Source: CAG-841 sp963656825 (lineage in GTDB: Bacteria > Bacillota > Clostridia > Oscillospirales > CAG-272). Taken from it: a DNA stretch of 64,000 nucleotides. The notes under the pieces were generated by a model. It was not told where the DNA came from. It saw nothing but the letters and a program-made list of their open reading frames with translations, and did not search any database. Position 1 is the first letter of the stretch. Every line of letters starts with the position of its first letter. The stretch is taken from assembly GCA_963656825.1 (NCBI GenBank), contig CAVKJG010000003.1, forward strand, positions 3,642-67,641, written 5' to 3'. Made by a program: the position numbers and the translations under genes. Below, one piece after another: positions 1 through 8,259 of the stretch.

Positions 1-1303
1 TTGAATAATATTCTTCTATAACGTCTCTTGCAAGCTTTGCTATGCCGCAAAGATCCTCGTCCGTTTCGGTGGGAAGTCCCTGCATAAAATAAAGCTTTAC
101 CTGCGATTTTCCGCCCTCAAACGCCACCCTGCACGCGCGGAAAAGGTCTGATTCCACCACGTTTTTGTTTATAACGTCGCGCAGGCGCTGTGTTCCCGCC
201 TCGGGCGCAAAGGTAAGCGTTCCCGTGCGGACGGTCGATATTTTATCCATAAGCTCCTTTGTGAAGCTGTCCACGCGGAGCGACGGAAGCGAAAGCGAAA
301 TTTTTCTGTCATTTGTCCATTCAAGAAGCATATCCGTAAGCTGAGAAATACACGAATAGTCGCTTATCGAAAGCGAGGACAGGGTCATTTCGCTGTAGCC
401 GGTACTGTCGGCAAGCTTTTTTGCCTGCTCGCAGAGCACCTCGGGCGATTTTTCCCTTACAGGACGGAACACCGCTCCCGCCTGACAGAAGCGACAGCCT
501 CTTATACAGCCCCTGTAAACCTCAAGGGTTATTCTGTCCTGAACGGTCTGAATAAACGGCACTATGAATTTTTCGGGGTACGGAGCCTTGTCCATATCTT
601 CAACAATTCGTTTCTGCACCTTTTCCGGCACGTCCGGATATTTCGGCGCGAAAAGCTTTATCGTGCCGTCGTCGTTATATTCGACGTCATAAAGCGACGG
701 AACGTAAATTCCCTTTATGTGCGAGGCTTCTCTCAGAAACTTCTCCTTTGAATAGCCTGCTTTTTTATGTTCTATATAAAGCTCGGTAAGCTCGATATTT
801 ACTTCTTCTCCCTCGCCGATGATAAAAAGATCGACAAAGTCGGCAAGCGGCTCGCCGTTGTACGCGCACGGTCCTCCGCATATCACAAGCGGATCGCCGT
901 CTCCTCTTTCGCTTGCAAGAAGCTTCACCTTGCCGAGCTCAAGCATATTCACAAGCGTCGTATAGCAAAGCTCGTACTGAATGGAGAACGCAACCATATC
1001 GAATTCATAAAGCGGATCTGACGATTCAAGCGAGCAGAGCGGAATATCGTGCTCGCGCAGCTGCTGCTCCATATCCGTCCACGGAGCAAAGCATCTTTCG
1101 CAGGCGATATTTTCGTGCCTGTTGTAAATATCGTAAAGTATTCTCATTCCCAGATTGGACATTCCTATTTCGTATATATCCGGAAAGCAGAAAACTATCC
1201 TTGCGTCAAGTCCTTCCTTGTTCTTTACTATCTGTCCCCATTCGCCGCCCGTGTATCTGGCAGGCTTTTGCACCTTTTTAAGTATACTCTCGGGAATTTT
1301 CAT
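1..1303 (-). CDS. B12-binding-domain radical SAM protein, TIGR03960-like (3' end off window)
   Basis: This is the first 434 codons of a protein that runs off the left edge. Reading the minus strand from the ATG at 1303, the N-terminal part resembles a cobalamin-binding-like domain (region around GGPCAYNGEP). A radical SAM core follows, with the CxxxCxxC cluster motif (RGCIRGCRFCQAG, about residues 262-270) that binds a 4Fe-4S cluster and S-adenosylmethionine. The length and order match the TIGR03960 family, whose substrate is unknown; in many Firmicutes the gene sits next to a DUF2344 gene, which here would lie beyond the edge. The start overlaps the end of addB by 26 bases and is preceded by GAAAGG, so translation is probably coupled to addB. 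Family assignment is from memory of conserved motifs. Confidence 0.85.
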   Translation of the reverse strand, partial: MKIPESILKKVQKPARYTGGEWGQIVKNKEGLDARIVFCFPDIYEIGMSNLGMRILYDIYNRHENIACERCFAPWTDMEQQLREHDIPLCSLESSDPLYEFDMVAFSIQYELCYTTLVNMLELGKVKLLASERGDGDPLVICGGPCAYNGEPLADFVDLFIIGEGEEVNIELTELYIEHKKAGYSKEKFLREASHIKGIYVPSLYDVEYNDDGTIKLFAPKYPDVPEKVQKRIVEDMDKAPYPEKFIVPFIQTVQDRITLEVYRGCIRGCRFCQAGAVFRPVREKSPEVLCEQAKKLADSTGYSEMTLSSLSISDYSCISQLTDMLLEWTNDRKISLSLPSLRVDSFTKELMDKISTVRTGTLTFAPEAGTQRLRDVINKNVVESDLFRACRVAFEGGKSQVKLYFMQGLPTETDEDLCGIAKLARDVIEEYYS

Positions 1304-4300
1304 CTTCTTCACTGCCTTTCTTGTTTGTTATTCTGCAGATCGCCTTCATCCGGCAATATTTGCAGGGATCCGTTCCGTCCGCGTCCGTCGGGACGGCATA
1401 CGCAAGCCCTTCCTTAAGCTCCGCCGCACAGCAGAGCACAGTATCGACAATGCTTTGCCTGAGCCTGAAAAGCTCGTCAAGCGCAATAGTGTTTTTCGTC
1501 TTTCCGTCGGACGACACCTTTACCGGCGAATAAACTCCTTTAAGCTCCGGCTCCATCGCGCGCGCAAGATCGAGTCCGTCCTCGCCGGCTTCGGTAACAA
1601 CGCCCGACACGGCGAATTTGTCGTCGCCCTCGCCGCCGGAGGAAACCGTCTCCGCCTTCGGATTTGTTTCAACGTAAATAACTCCTGCCGGAACTATTTC
1701 TTTTCCGAAATATTTTTCTCCACTTTCCCAGAGCGAAAACAGATACAAAAGCATCTGCATATCAAGTCCTGCCGATATCTTTTCAAGGTCGAATTTCTTT
1801 GCGTTCTTTTTGTAATCCACAACGCGCAGGTACAGCTTTCCGTCGCCGCAGTCGTATGCGTCAACGCGGTCTATCCTGCCGAAAAGCTTTACGGTGCTTT
1901 GCCCGTTTTCTATCTTTATCGCTTCAACGCCGTCCGCACTTCCCACAGGAAGCTCAAAGCTGACGGGGCGGAATTTGCTTACGGAAAATTCGTCTCTTAT
2001 TCTTTTTGCAAACACCATCGCCCTGTCGCAAAGATAATCTGTCATATGGCAAAGCCTTCCCGAAAGCTCCGCCATTGCTCTGCCCGTTATTTTGCGTATA
2101 TATTTTTCAGCCGCACGGCGTATTGCGCGCTTTGTTTCTTCTTCGGAAAAATCGTCCTTTGTCGCAAGCTTTGCCGCGGCTTCGAGCGTCGCGTGCAGAA
2201 AGCTACCCGTGTTCATATCGGAAAAGCCTGCCGTTCCGTCGTCGGAAAGGTCAAGCTCATAGCGACAGAAATACTGAAATCTGCACTTTATGTAATTTTC
2301 AAGGCGCGAATAGCTTGTGTTTATGTTTCCCGAAAAAAGCTCGTTTGCGTTTTCGCGGTCAAGTCTGCATTTTTCCGCCGACATAGGCTCTTTTGCGCAG
2401 GAAAGCCTTTCGGCGTAATCGGGCTTTGTCGAAAGATAATCGCGCAGAGCCTGTGAAAGCTCGCCTTTTTCCGAAAGCGCGTATTCGAGCGCCGCCTCGC
2501 AGCAGTATATCCTGTCCTTTTCGGGAATATCGTCAAATCTTGTTTCTTTGAGCAGCGGAAACAGCTTTTCGATTCTGCCGAGCGCAGAGCAGCGTCCCGC
2601 GCTGCCGTCGGAGGTATACGTTATGAAAAGCTCCTCTTTGGGCGCGCACACGGAGCTGTAAAAGTAATAGTATTCGTCCGAAACGCTTTTTTCAAGCCTT
2701 GACGAAAAATCAACGCCCTTTTCGCGCAAAAGATTTTTTTCGTATTCGGAAAAAATTCCGTCGTCGGTAATCCTTTTGGGAAAAACTCCGTCCGTCGCGC
2801 CGACGACGTAAACCGTTTTCGCTTCGGGGTGAGTCATTGCCGCGCCGCCTATAAGCACCTCATCGACGGAGGTCGGGATCGAGCCTATGTCCGTTTCCGA
2901 AAAAGCAAGCTTAAGAAGCTGTAAAAAGCCGTCGGCGTCGGTTTCTTCGTCGCCTGCGCTGAGCGCCGTCTGATCGAGCGCGTCACAAAGCACCTGCCAC
3001 AGCTGAGAAAACTCCTCCGCCCCCGAAGCGTCGCCCGATTTCAGCGAAAGCTCCGCGTCCTCGCCGAGCTTTTCGGGAATTTTCATCATTACGAGAAAAT
3101 CGTAAAGCAGTGCAGCATGATCGCGCACGGTTCTGCAATCCTTAAGCGCTCCGGCAAACCGCATAAGCGGAGCTTTTACCCTTTCGCGAAGAACGCCGAG
3201 CCTTTCCAGAATTTCTTCGTCGCCCTCGCGCGCTCTGTCGTCATAGCCGCGAAAGGGAAATATCCACGCCTCGTCCGACGAAAACCTTTTGCCCTGTATT
3301 TTCCACTTTATGATATAGTTTTCGAGCAGATCGCAGTCGTCGCCCGAAATACCGCTGTAATCGGTTTTTATGTACTCTATTATGTCGCGGCGCAGAAAGC
3401 CTCTTCTTACGCACGCATAAGCCGAATAAATGAACTTTACTATTCCGCGTTCGTCTATATCCGCGCGGCGCGAAACATAGTAAGGAATTCCGGCTTTTTC
3501 AAGCGCCGCATCGAGAATTCCGTCATAGTCCGCCGTGTCGCGCACGATAACAGCCATATCGCGATAGCGGACTCCCGCTCTCACGCGCTTCGATATGTCG
3601 ATTGCGACGGCTTCGGCTTCCTCGTACTTGTTTTTGCACTCGGTAACCGAAATATGCCCGGGAGCTTCCCTGTATTCCGCGTCCGGATTTTTTATCGAAA
3701 ACAGATTTTCCGCAAGAAATGCAAGCTCGCCGTTTTTATATCCGGCGCTGTATCTGAATATAACGGGCTCGGCAATATCGACTCCTGCCTTTTCAGCCGT
3801 GCGGTGAAGCCTTTCGTCCGTTTCCGAAAGCGAAACGAAAGCCGCTCCGTCGCCGTCCTCGTCAGGAACATAGGAAAGCGAAACATACGTTTCGCTCGCT
3901 CCCGAAAAAACAGCCGAAAGCATTTTGTACTGCTCCTTTGTAAAGCTGAGAAAAGAGTCTATATAAACGTCGGTATCGTCAAAAAAGTCGCCGCAGACCT
4001 CGCACGCCCTTGCAAGCGAACCGTCCGGCTCGCTCCATTTTTGGGCTACCTCGCTGTCAAAAGCGGAAAATATCGTCGCAAGATCGGAAAGCTTTCCCGC
4101 AACTCTCGGATTTTCGGAAAGCTTCTCCGCCGCAGACAAAAGCTCCTGCGGCGCTATAAGATTTTTGAAAAGCTCCGTGCGCTCGGAGGTCAGCTTTTCA
4201 ACCGTCGAAAGATCCAACGCGGATATCCTGCCGTAGCAGGAAAGCGAGGGCGCTGCCCGCCGCAGAACATTATACATAATTATTTTCTTTGCGCCCGCGC

Positions 4301-4538
4301 CTATATAGCTTTCGCATATTCCGCCGCGACGACGGAATATATAGTTTGTAAGTCTGGAAAAGGTCAGAACGTCAATACCTGCCGCACCTTCGAGAGAAGC
4401 GCATCTCCGCTCGGCAGAAACGGCTTCCCTGTCGGGAACTATTATAAGCACGCGTCTTTTGCGTGCCGATTCGCTCGCCTTGGCATAAAGCCACGCGCTC
4501 TTGCCCGAAGCCGCTCTTCCGTAAACGAAATGAAGCAC
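1278..4538 (-). CDS. addB: AddB subunit of the AddAB helicase-nuclease
   Basis: AddB works with AddA in processing double-strand DNA ends for RecA-dependent repair. The 1086-residue protein starts with a Walker A motif (GRAASGKS, residues 7-14). Near the C-terminus it has the RecB-type nuclease motif (GRIDRVDAYD followed by VVDYKK, about 889-913). Four cysteines expected to hold the AddB 4Fe-4S cluster are present: one near residue 750 (IKCRFQYFC) and three in CKYCRMKAIC (about 1057-1066). The start is a GTG preceded by two overlapping GGAG sequences; the next ATG downstream would remove the Walker A motif. No addA lies in the window: downstream is the radical SAM gene and upstream a small membrane protein, unlike the usual addB-addA pair. 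Confidence 0.9.
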   Translation of the reverse strand: MLHFVYGRAASGKSAWLYAKASESARKRRVLIIVPDREAVSAERRCASLEGAAGIDVLTFSRLTNYIFRRRGGICESYIGAGAKKIIMYNVLRRAAPSLSCYGRISALDLSTVEKLTSERTELFKNLIAPQELLSAAEKLSENPRVAGKLSDLATIFSAFDSEVAQKWSEPDGSLARACEVCGDFFDDTDVYIDSFLSFTKEQYKMLSAVFSGASETYVSLSYVPDEDGDGAAFVSLSETDERLHRTAEKAGVDIAEPVIFRYSAGYKNGELAFLAENLFSIKNPDAEYREAPGHISVTECKNKYEEAEAVAIDISKRVRAGVRYRDMAVIVRDTADYDGILDAALEKAGIPYYVSRRADIDERGIVKFIYSAYACVRRGFLRRDIIEYIKTDYSGISGDDCDLLENYIIKWKIQGKRFSSDEAWIFPFRGYDDRAREGDEEILERLGVLRERVKAPLMRFAGALKDCRTVRDHAALLYDFLVMMKIPEKLGEDAELSLKSGDASGAEEFSQLWQVLCDALDQTALSAGDEETDADGFLQLLKLAFSETDIGSIPTSVDEVLIGGAAMTHPEAKTVYVVGATDGVFPKRITDDGIFSEYEKNLLREKGVDFSSRLEKSVSDEYYYFYSSVCAPKEELFITYTSDGSAGRCSALGRIEKLFPLLKETRFDDIPEKDRIYCCEAALEYALSEKGELSQALRDYLSTKPDYAERLSCAKEPMSAEKCRLDRENANELFSGNINTSYSRLENYIKCRFQYFCRYELDLSDDGTAGFSDMNTGSFLHATLEAAAKLATKDDFSEEETKRAIRRAAEKYIRKITGRAMAELSGRLCHMTDYLCDRAMVFAKRIRDEFSVSKFRPVSFELPVGSADGVEAIKIENGQSTVKLFGRIDRVDAYDCGDGKLYLRVVDYKKNAKKFDLEKISAGLDMQMLLYLFSLWESGEKYFGKEIVPAGVIYVETNPKAETVSSGGEGDDKFAVSGVVTEAGEDGLDLARAMEPELKGVYSPVKVSSDGKTKNTIALDELFRLRQSIVDTVLCCAAELKEGLAYAVPTDADGTDPCKYCRMKAICRITNKKGSEEDENSREYT

Positions 4539-4553
4539 CCTTCTCCTCTCCTC

Positions 4554-5195
4554 TCAGAAAATTTCAATAATTCTTACGTTTTTATTGTTTTTAAGCGATT
4601 TCACAAGCGAAAACGCAAAGCTTATGTGCAGATAGCATTTGCCTTCCTTCGGCTTTGAAGCGCTGAGAAATCCGCACTTGAATATCGAGCCGGTAACGCA
4701 CATAAGCGTTCCGTTTTGTTTGAGCTCCTCGGCATATCCGCCCTTTACGTCGTCAAAAACTATATACACCGTTCCGGTAAGCGATTCAAACCTTTTCCGG
4801 CAGTGCCTGCGCGAAAAGCTTGCGATGATCGCTCCCAGAAGCGAAAGCACGAACGCCGTGGGAAGAATAAGCAGCGCCGCTATCACGGCTACAGCTACCG
4901 TCGCGCCGCCCTGAATGAGCAGAATAACAAGGTACGCTATCCTTACCACAGAGGAAGCGAGAAGAAAACGCTTCAGCGCAAAGAATATCTTTGAGCATAT
5001 GTCCGCCGCAGCCGACATATTTATCGCGCTTTTGAGATATCCCGCATAGCCGGAATTTCTCTCTGCATTTGTCCGCTTCAGAAATTCTTTTCCCGGCTCG
5101 CTTTTTCCGCCCGTAAAGCTTGCCAGCCGCCGCTTGTAGTATGCGTTCTCCATTTTCAGAATACTGTTTTCGAGTTTCAGTTTTTCAATACTCAT
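4554..5195 (-). CDS. Small membrane protein of unknown function
   Basis: I do not recognise this 213-residue protein. The first 25 residues (LKLENSILKMENAYYKRRL) look like a short coiled coil. Two hydrophobic segments around residues 83-132 form a likely transmembrane hairpin, followed by a basic stretch and a soluble C-terminal domain of about 75 residues rich in beta-type sequence. A clear ribosome site (GAGGGG) precedes the ATG. It sits 15 bases before addB and 42 bases after the QueG-like gene on the same strand, so it is probably cotranscribed with them. Nothing in it suggests a catalytic site. Confidence 0.7.
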   Translation of the reverse strand: MSIEKLKLENSILKMENAYYKRRLASFTGGKSEPGKEFLKRTNAERNSGYAGYLKSAINMSAAADICSKIFFALKRFLLASSVVRIAYLVILLIQGGATVAVAVIAALLILPTAFVLSLLGAIIASFSRRHCRKRFESLTGTVYIVFDDVKGGYAEELKQNGTLMCVTGSIFKCGFLSASKPKEGKCYLHISFAFSLVKSLKNNKNVRIIEIF

Positions 5196-5237
5196 ATAAA
5201 ATCCCCTCGGAAATATTTTTACCGCTGCCGCGCTTTT

Positions 5238-6080
5238 TTATTTCTGCGCGTCGCCCTCGCCGCAAAGAAGCTCCAGATTTCTTTTTATCGTAGCCTTGCC
5301 CCGCCACGAAAAAGCTCTTTTTCCGAATTCCTCGTCGCTCATCGCGCAAAGCCCGTCCGCCGTCAGATTTTTTATTCTGTTCTCTCTGAAAAAGCTTATG
5401 GGTGTCCTCGCGCCGTTTTTTATCGCCTTCTGCACCAATGGGCAGACAAGCTGACAGATATCGCACCCCCATGCGCTTTTGTATTTTATTATATATTCTT
5501 TTTCTTTTTCCGAAAGCTCTCCCTTTTTCTGAGTCACGGCGGAAAGACAATCCGTTCCCTCCGATATCATCGGGCAGGCTCTTTTGCATGCTCCGCAATG
5601 AACGCAATATGAAAGCGGATATTCGCCGTTTTTATCACAGCCGAAGACTTCGGGTTCAATATCAGTAAATACTTCGGCAAGAAAAACGAACGAACCGTAT
5701 TTTTCGTTTATGATAACGTAGCTGTCGCCCATCACGCCGAGTCCGGCGCGGCAGGCGGCGTCAGCCTCCTCTATCGGAGACTTGTCCGCAAAGCCGACAA
5801 ATTTCCCGCTGAATTTTTCGGAAAGCCTTCCGCAAAGGCGCGGAAAAAGCGCTTCGCAGTAAAGATGATAATCCCTCGGGCGCGCATAAAGCGATATGTT
5901 TCCCTCGCCGTCATCGTCGTAATACGGAATAAGAAACATTATAACCGTTTTTGCCTCCTCCGCAGGAAGTCCCGCCCGAACGAGCAGATCGGGACGTCTT
6001 ACATTGCATTTTTCAATCGGAACGGGAGCAAAGCATTCTATATTTTCCGCGGAAAATATCCCGTAAAGCGCTGAATTCAT
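5238..6080 (-). CDS. QueG-like epoxyqueuosine reductase family protein
   Basis: QueG reduces epoxyqueuosine to queuosine in tRNA, using cobalamin and two 4Fe-4S clusters. This 280-residue protein has the N-terminal DUF1730-type region with the conserved segment ADKSPIEE before AGLGVMG (aligning with the family's AGLGWxGKNT). A first cluster motif follows (CVHCGACKRACP), then WGCDICQLVCP for the second, and a C-terminal WRGKATIKRN, a family hallmark. It is shorter than typical QueG (about 310-380 residues), mainly because the C-terminal repeat region is missing. It could be a true but minimal QueG or a related cobalamin-dependent reductase with another substrate. It is the first gene of a minus-strand operon driven by the promoter at 6192-6219. 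Confidence 0.75.
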   Translation of the reverse strand: MNSALYGIFSAENIECFAPVPIEKCNVRRPDLLVRAGLPAEEAKTVIMFLIPYYDDDGEGNISLYARPRDYHLYCEALFPRLCGRLSEKFSGKFVGFADKSPIEEADAACRAGLGVMGDSYVIINEKYGSFVFLAEVFTDIEPEVFGCDKNGEYPLSYCVHCGACKRACPMISEGTDCLSAVTQKKGELSEKEKEYIIKYKSAWGCDICQLVCPLVQKAIKNGARTPISFFRENRIKNLTADGLCAMSDEEFGKRAFSWRGKATIKRNLELLCGEGDAQK

Positions 6081-6119
6081 AAACGTTTATCCTCATAATT
6101 GTGTTTTTGCAAATTTTTC

Positions 6120-6148
6120 TTGATTAAAACCTCAACATATGGTATAAT
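6120..6148 (+). promoter_or_regulatory. Sigma-A-type promoter for the topoisomerase IV operon
   Basis: TTGATT at 6120-6125 and TATAAT at 6143-6148 are separated by 17 bases. The predicted transcript starts near 6155 and has a leader of about 100 bases before parE. Confidence 0.75.
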
Positions 6149-6191
6149 ATATTGAATTAAAATAACCGTGTACATTACACCTATGATAAAT

Positions 6192-6219
6192 ATTATAACA
6201 AATTTTCGGAATAAATCAA
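6192..6219 (-). promoter_or_regulatory. Sigma-A-type promoter for the QueG-like operon
   Basis: On the minus strand TTGATT (6219-6214) and TATAAT (6197-6192) are separated by 16 bases. It lies downstream of the divergent parE promoter, so the two initial transcripts overlap. Confidence 0.65.
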
Positions 6220-6256
6220 CACAAAATAAAGCAAAACATTGAGCGGAGTGAAAAAA

Positions 6257-8239
6257 ATGACGAACCGTATCCACAATTATGACGACAACAGTATAACGAT
6301 GCTGAAAGGAGCGGAGCGCGTAAGAGCGCGTCCTGCCGTTATTTTCGGCTCGGACAGCATCGAAGGCTGCGAGCATTCCGTTTTTGAAATACTTTCAAAC
6401 TCCGTGGACGAGGCAAGAGAAGGCTACGGAAACAGAATAAACATAACCGTTTACAACGACCGCACCATCTGCATCGAGGATTTCGGGCGCGGCGTTCCGC
6501 TCGACTACAACGAAAAGGAGCAAGCCTACAACTGGGAGCTTGTCTACTGCGAGCTTTATGCCGGCGGCAAATACAACAACAACGCAAGCGGCGCAAACTA
6601 CAAATATTCGCTCGGACTCAACGGTCTCGGCGCGGCGGCGACGCAATGCTCGTCGGAATTTATGAAGGTTCAGTCGTATCACACGACCGAAATGCTTGAA
6701 ATGAATTTCAAAAAAGGCGAGCCCGACGGCGAGCTTATCCGCCGTCCGCTTTCAAAAAAGGAACAGCGCACGGGCACCGTTGTGACGTGGCGTCCCGACC
6801 TTGAAGTGTTCACGGACACAAATATCCCGAAAATTTATTTTGAAACCATGCTCGAACGTCAGGCTGTCGTAAACGCGGGACTGCGATTTGTTTTCCGCTG
6901 GCAGACAATGGAGGGCGATTTTGAAGAGAAGGAATATTACTACGAATCCGGCATAAAGGATTATATCGCAAGAATGGCGGGAGCGGAGGCTATAACTCCT
7001 CCGCAGTATTTTCAGATGGAAACAAAGGGTCGCGACCGCGCCGATAAGGACGATTACAGCCTGAAAGCCGAATTTGCGTTCTGCTTTTCGAATTCGTTTC
7101 AGCTTATTGAGTATTATCACAACTCAAGCTTTCTCGAACACGGCGGCTCGCCCGACAAGGCGGCAAGAGCGGCGTTCGTGTACGCTATCGACAAATATAT
7201 AAAGCAGACGGGAAAATACAACAAGACCGATTCGAAGATAACCTTTGCCGATATCGAAGACTGTCTTGTTCTCGTGATAAACAGCTTTTCGACCGAAACC
7301 TCGTATGCAAACCAGACAAAAAAGGCTATAACAAACGAATTCATAGCCGAAGCCATGACCGATTATCTCAAGCGCACGCTTGAAGTTTATTTTGCGGAAA
7401 ATCCGCTCGACGCCGACAAGATAGCATCGCAGGTGCTTGTAAACAAGCGCAGTCGTGAAACGGCGGAAAGCACCCGTCTTAATCTGAAAAAGAAGCTCAG
7501 CACGTCAAACGACATAACCTCAAGAGTGGAAAAATTCGTTTCGTGCCGTTCCAAAGATCCCGAAAGGCGCGAGCTTTATATAGTGGAGGGCGACTCGGCT
7601 CTCACCTCCTGCAAGCTCGGCAGGGACGCCGAATTTCAGGCGATAATTCCCGTGCGCGGAAAAACGCTCAACTGCCTTAAAGCCGGCTACGACAGAATTT
7701 TCAAAAGCGAAATCATAACCGATCTTCTCAAGGTCATCGGCTGCGGAGTCGAAGTAAAGCAAAAGGGCGAGGCGACCTTTGACCTCGATTCGCTGAAATG
7801 GAGCAAGATCATAATCTGCACCGATGCCGACGAGGACGGCTTCCAGATAAGAACGCTTATACTTACAATGTTTTACCGTCTTCTGCCCACGCTCATAAAG
7901 GAAGGAAAAGTCTACATTGCGGAATCGCCGCTTTTTGAGATAGCGTCGAAGGACAAAATATATTTTGCCTACAACGAAAAGGAAAAGCTTGACATATTGA
8001 AGCAGATAGGCAATGCAAAATATACGCTTCAGCGCTCGAAGGGTCTCGGCGAAAACGAGCCGGAAATGATGTGGCAGACAACAATGAATCCCGCCTCGCG
8101 CCGTCTGATAAAAATATGCGAAGCCGACAGAGCGCAGACGGAATATATTTTTGAAACGCTGCTCGGCGACGACATAACCGAAAGAAAAGATTTTATAGCG
8201 CACAACGGCAGGCTTTATCTTGCCGATGCGGATATCTGA
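6257..8239 (+). CDS. parE: DNA topoisomerase IV subunit B (GyrB/ParE family)
   Basis: This is the ATPase and TOPRIM subunit of a type IIA topoisomerase, 660 residues, working with the product of the next gene. The N-terminal GHKL ATPase region contains the NSVDEA segment and the ATP-lid glycines (LGLNGLGAAA). The TOPRIM motif EGDSALTSC is near residue 443 and DADEDGFQIRTL near 523; these carry the metal-binding acidic residues. I start at the ATG at 6257, which has GGAG at 6245-6248. An in-frame TTG at 6239 exists but has no ribosome site. Its divergence from housekeeping GyrB, and the lack of a GyrA box in its partner, favour topoisomerase IV over gyrase. It is first in a four-gene operon with parC, a response regulator and tadA. 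Confidence 0.88.
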   Translation: MTNRIHNYDDNSITMLKGAERVRARPAVIFGSDSIEGCEHSVFEILSNSVDEAREGYGNRINITVYNDRTICIEDFGRGVPLDYNEKEQAYNWELVYCELYAGGKYNNNASGANYKYSLGLNGLGAAATQCSSEFMKVQSYHTTEMLEMNFKKGEPDGELIRRPLSKKEQRTGTVVTWRPDLEVFTDTNIPKIYFETMLERQAVVNAGLRFVFRWQTMEGDFEEKEYYYESGIKDYIARMAGAEAITPPQYFQMETKGRDRADKDDYSLKAEFAFCFSNSFQLIEYYHNSSFLEHGGSPDKAARAAFVYAIDKYIKQTGKYNKTDSKITFADIEDCLVLVINSFSTETSYANQTKKAITNEFIAEAMTDYLKRTLEVYFAENPLDADKIASQVLVNKRSRETAESTRLNLKKKLSTSNDITSRVEKFVSCRSKDPERRELYIVEGDSALTSCKLGRDAEFQAIIPVRGKTLNCLKAGYDRIFKSEIITDLLKVIGCGVEVKQKGEATFDLDSLKWSKIIICTDADEDGFQIRTLILTMFYRLLPTLIKEGKVYIAESPLFEIASKDKIYFAYNEKEKLDILKQIGNAKYTLQRSKGLGENEPEMMWQTTMNPASRRLIKICEADRAQTEYIFETLLGDDITERKDFIAHNGRLYLADADI

Positions 8240-8259
8240 GTTAAGGGAGGATACGAAAA

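Noticed and set aside
1155..4658. Long plus-strand open frames of 433 and 513 codons
   Set aside because: They lie antisense to addB, have no ribosome sites, and their products show no family features. Several similar long antisense frames occur over proS (51139-52614), the ThrE-type exporter (45807-46919), yfmF (54581-55933) and lgt (57255-58325); all are shadows of biased codon use.
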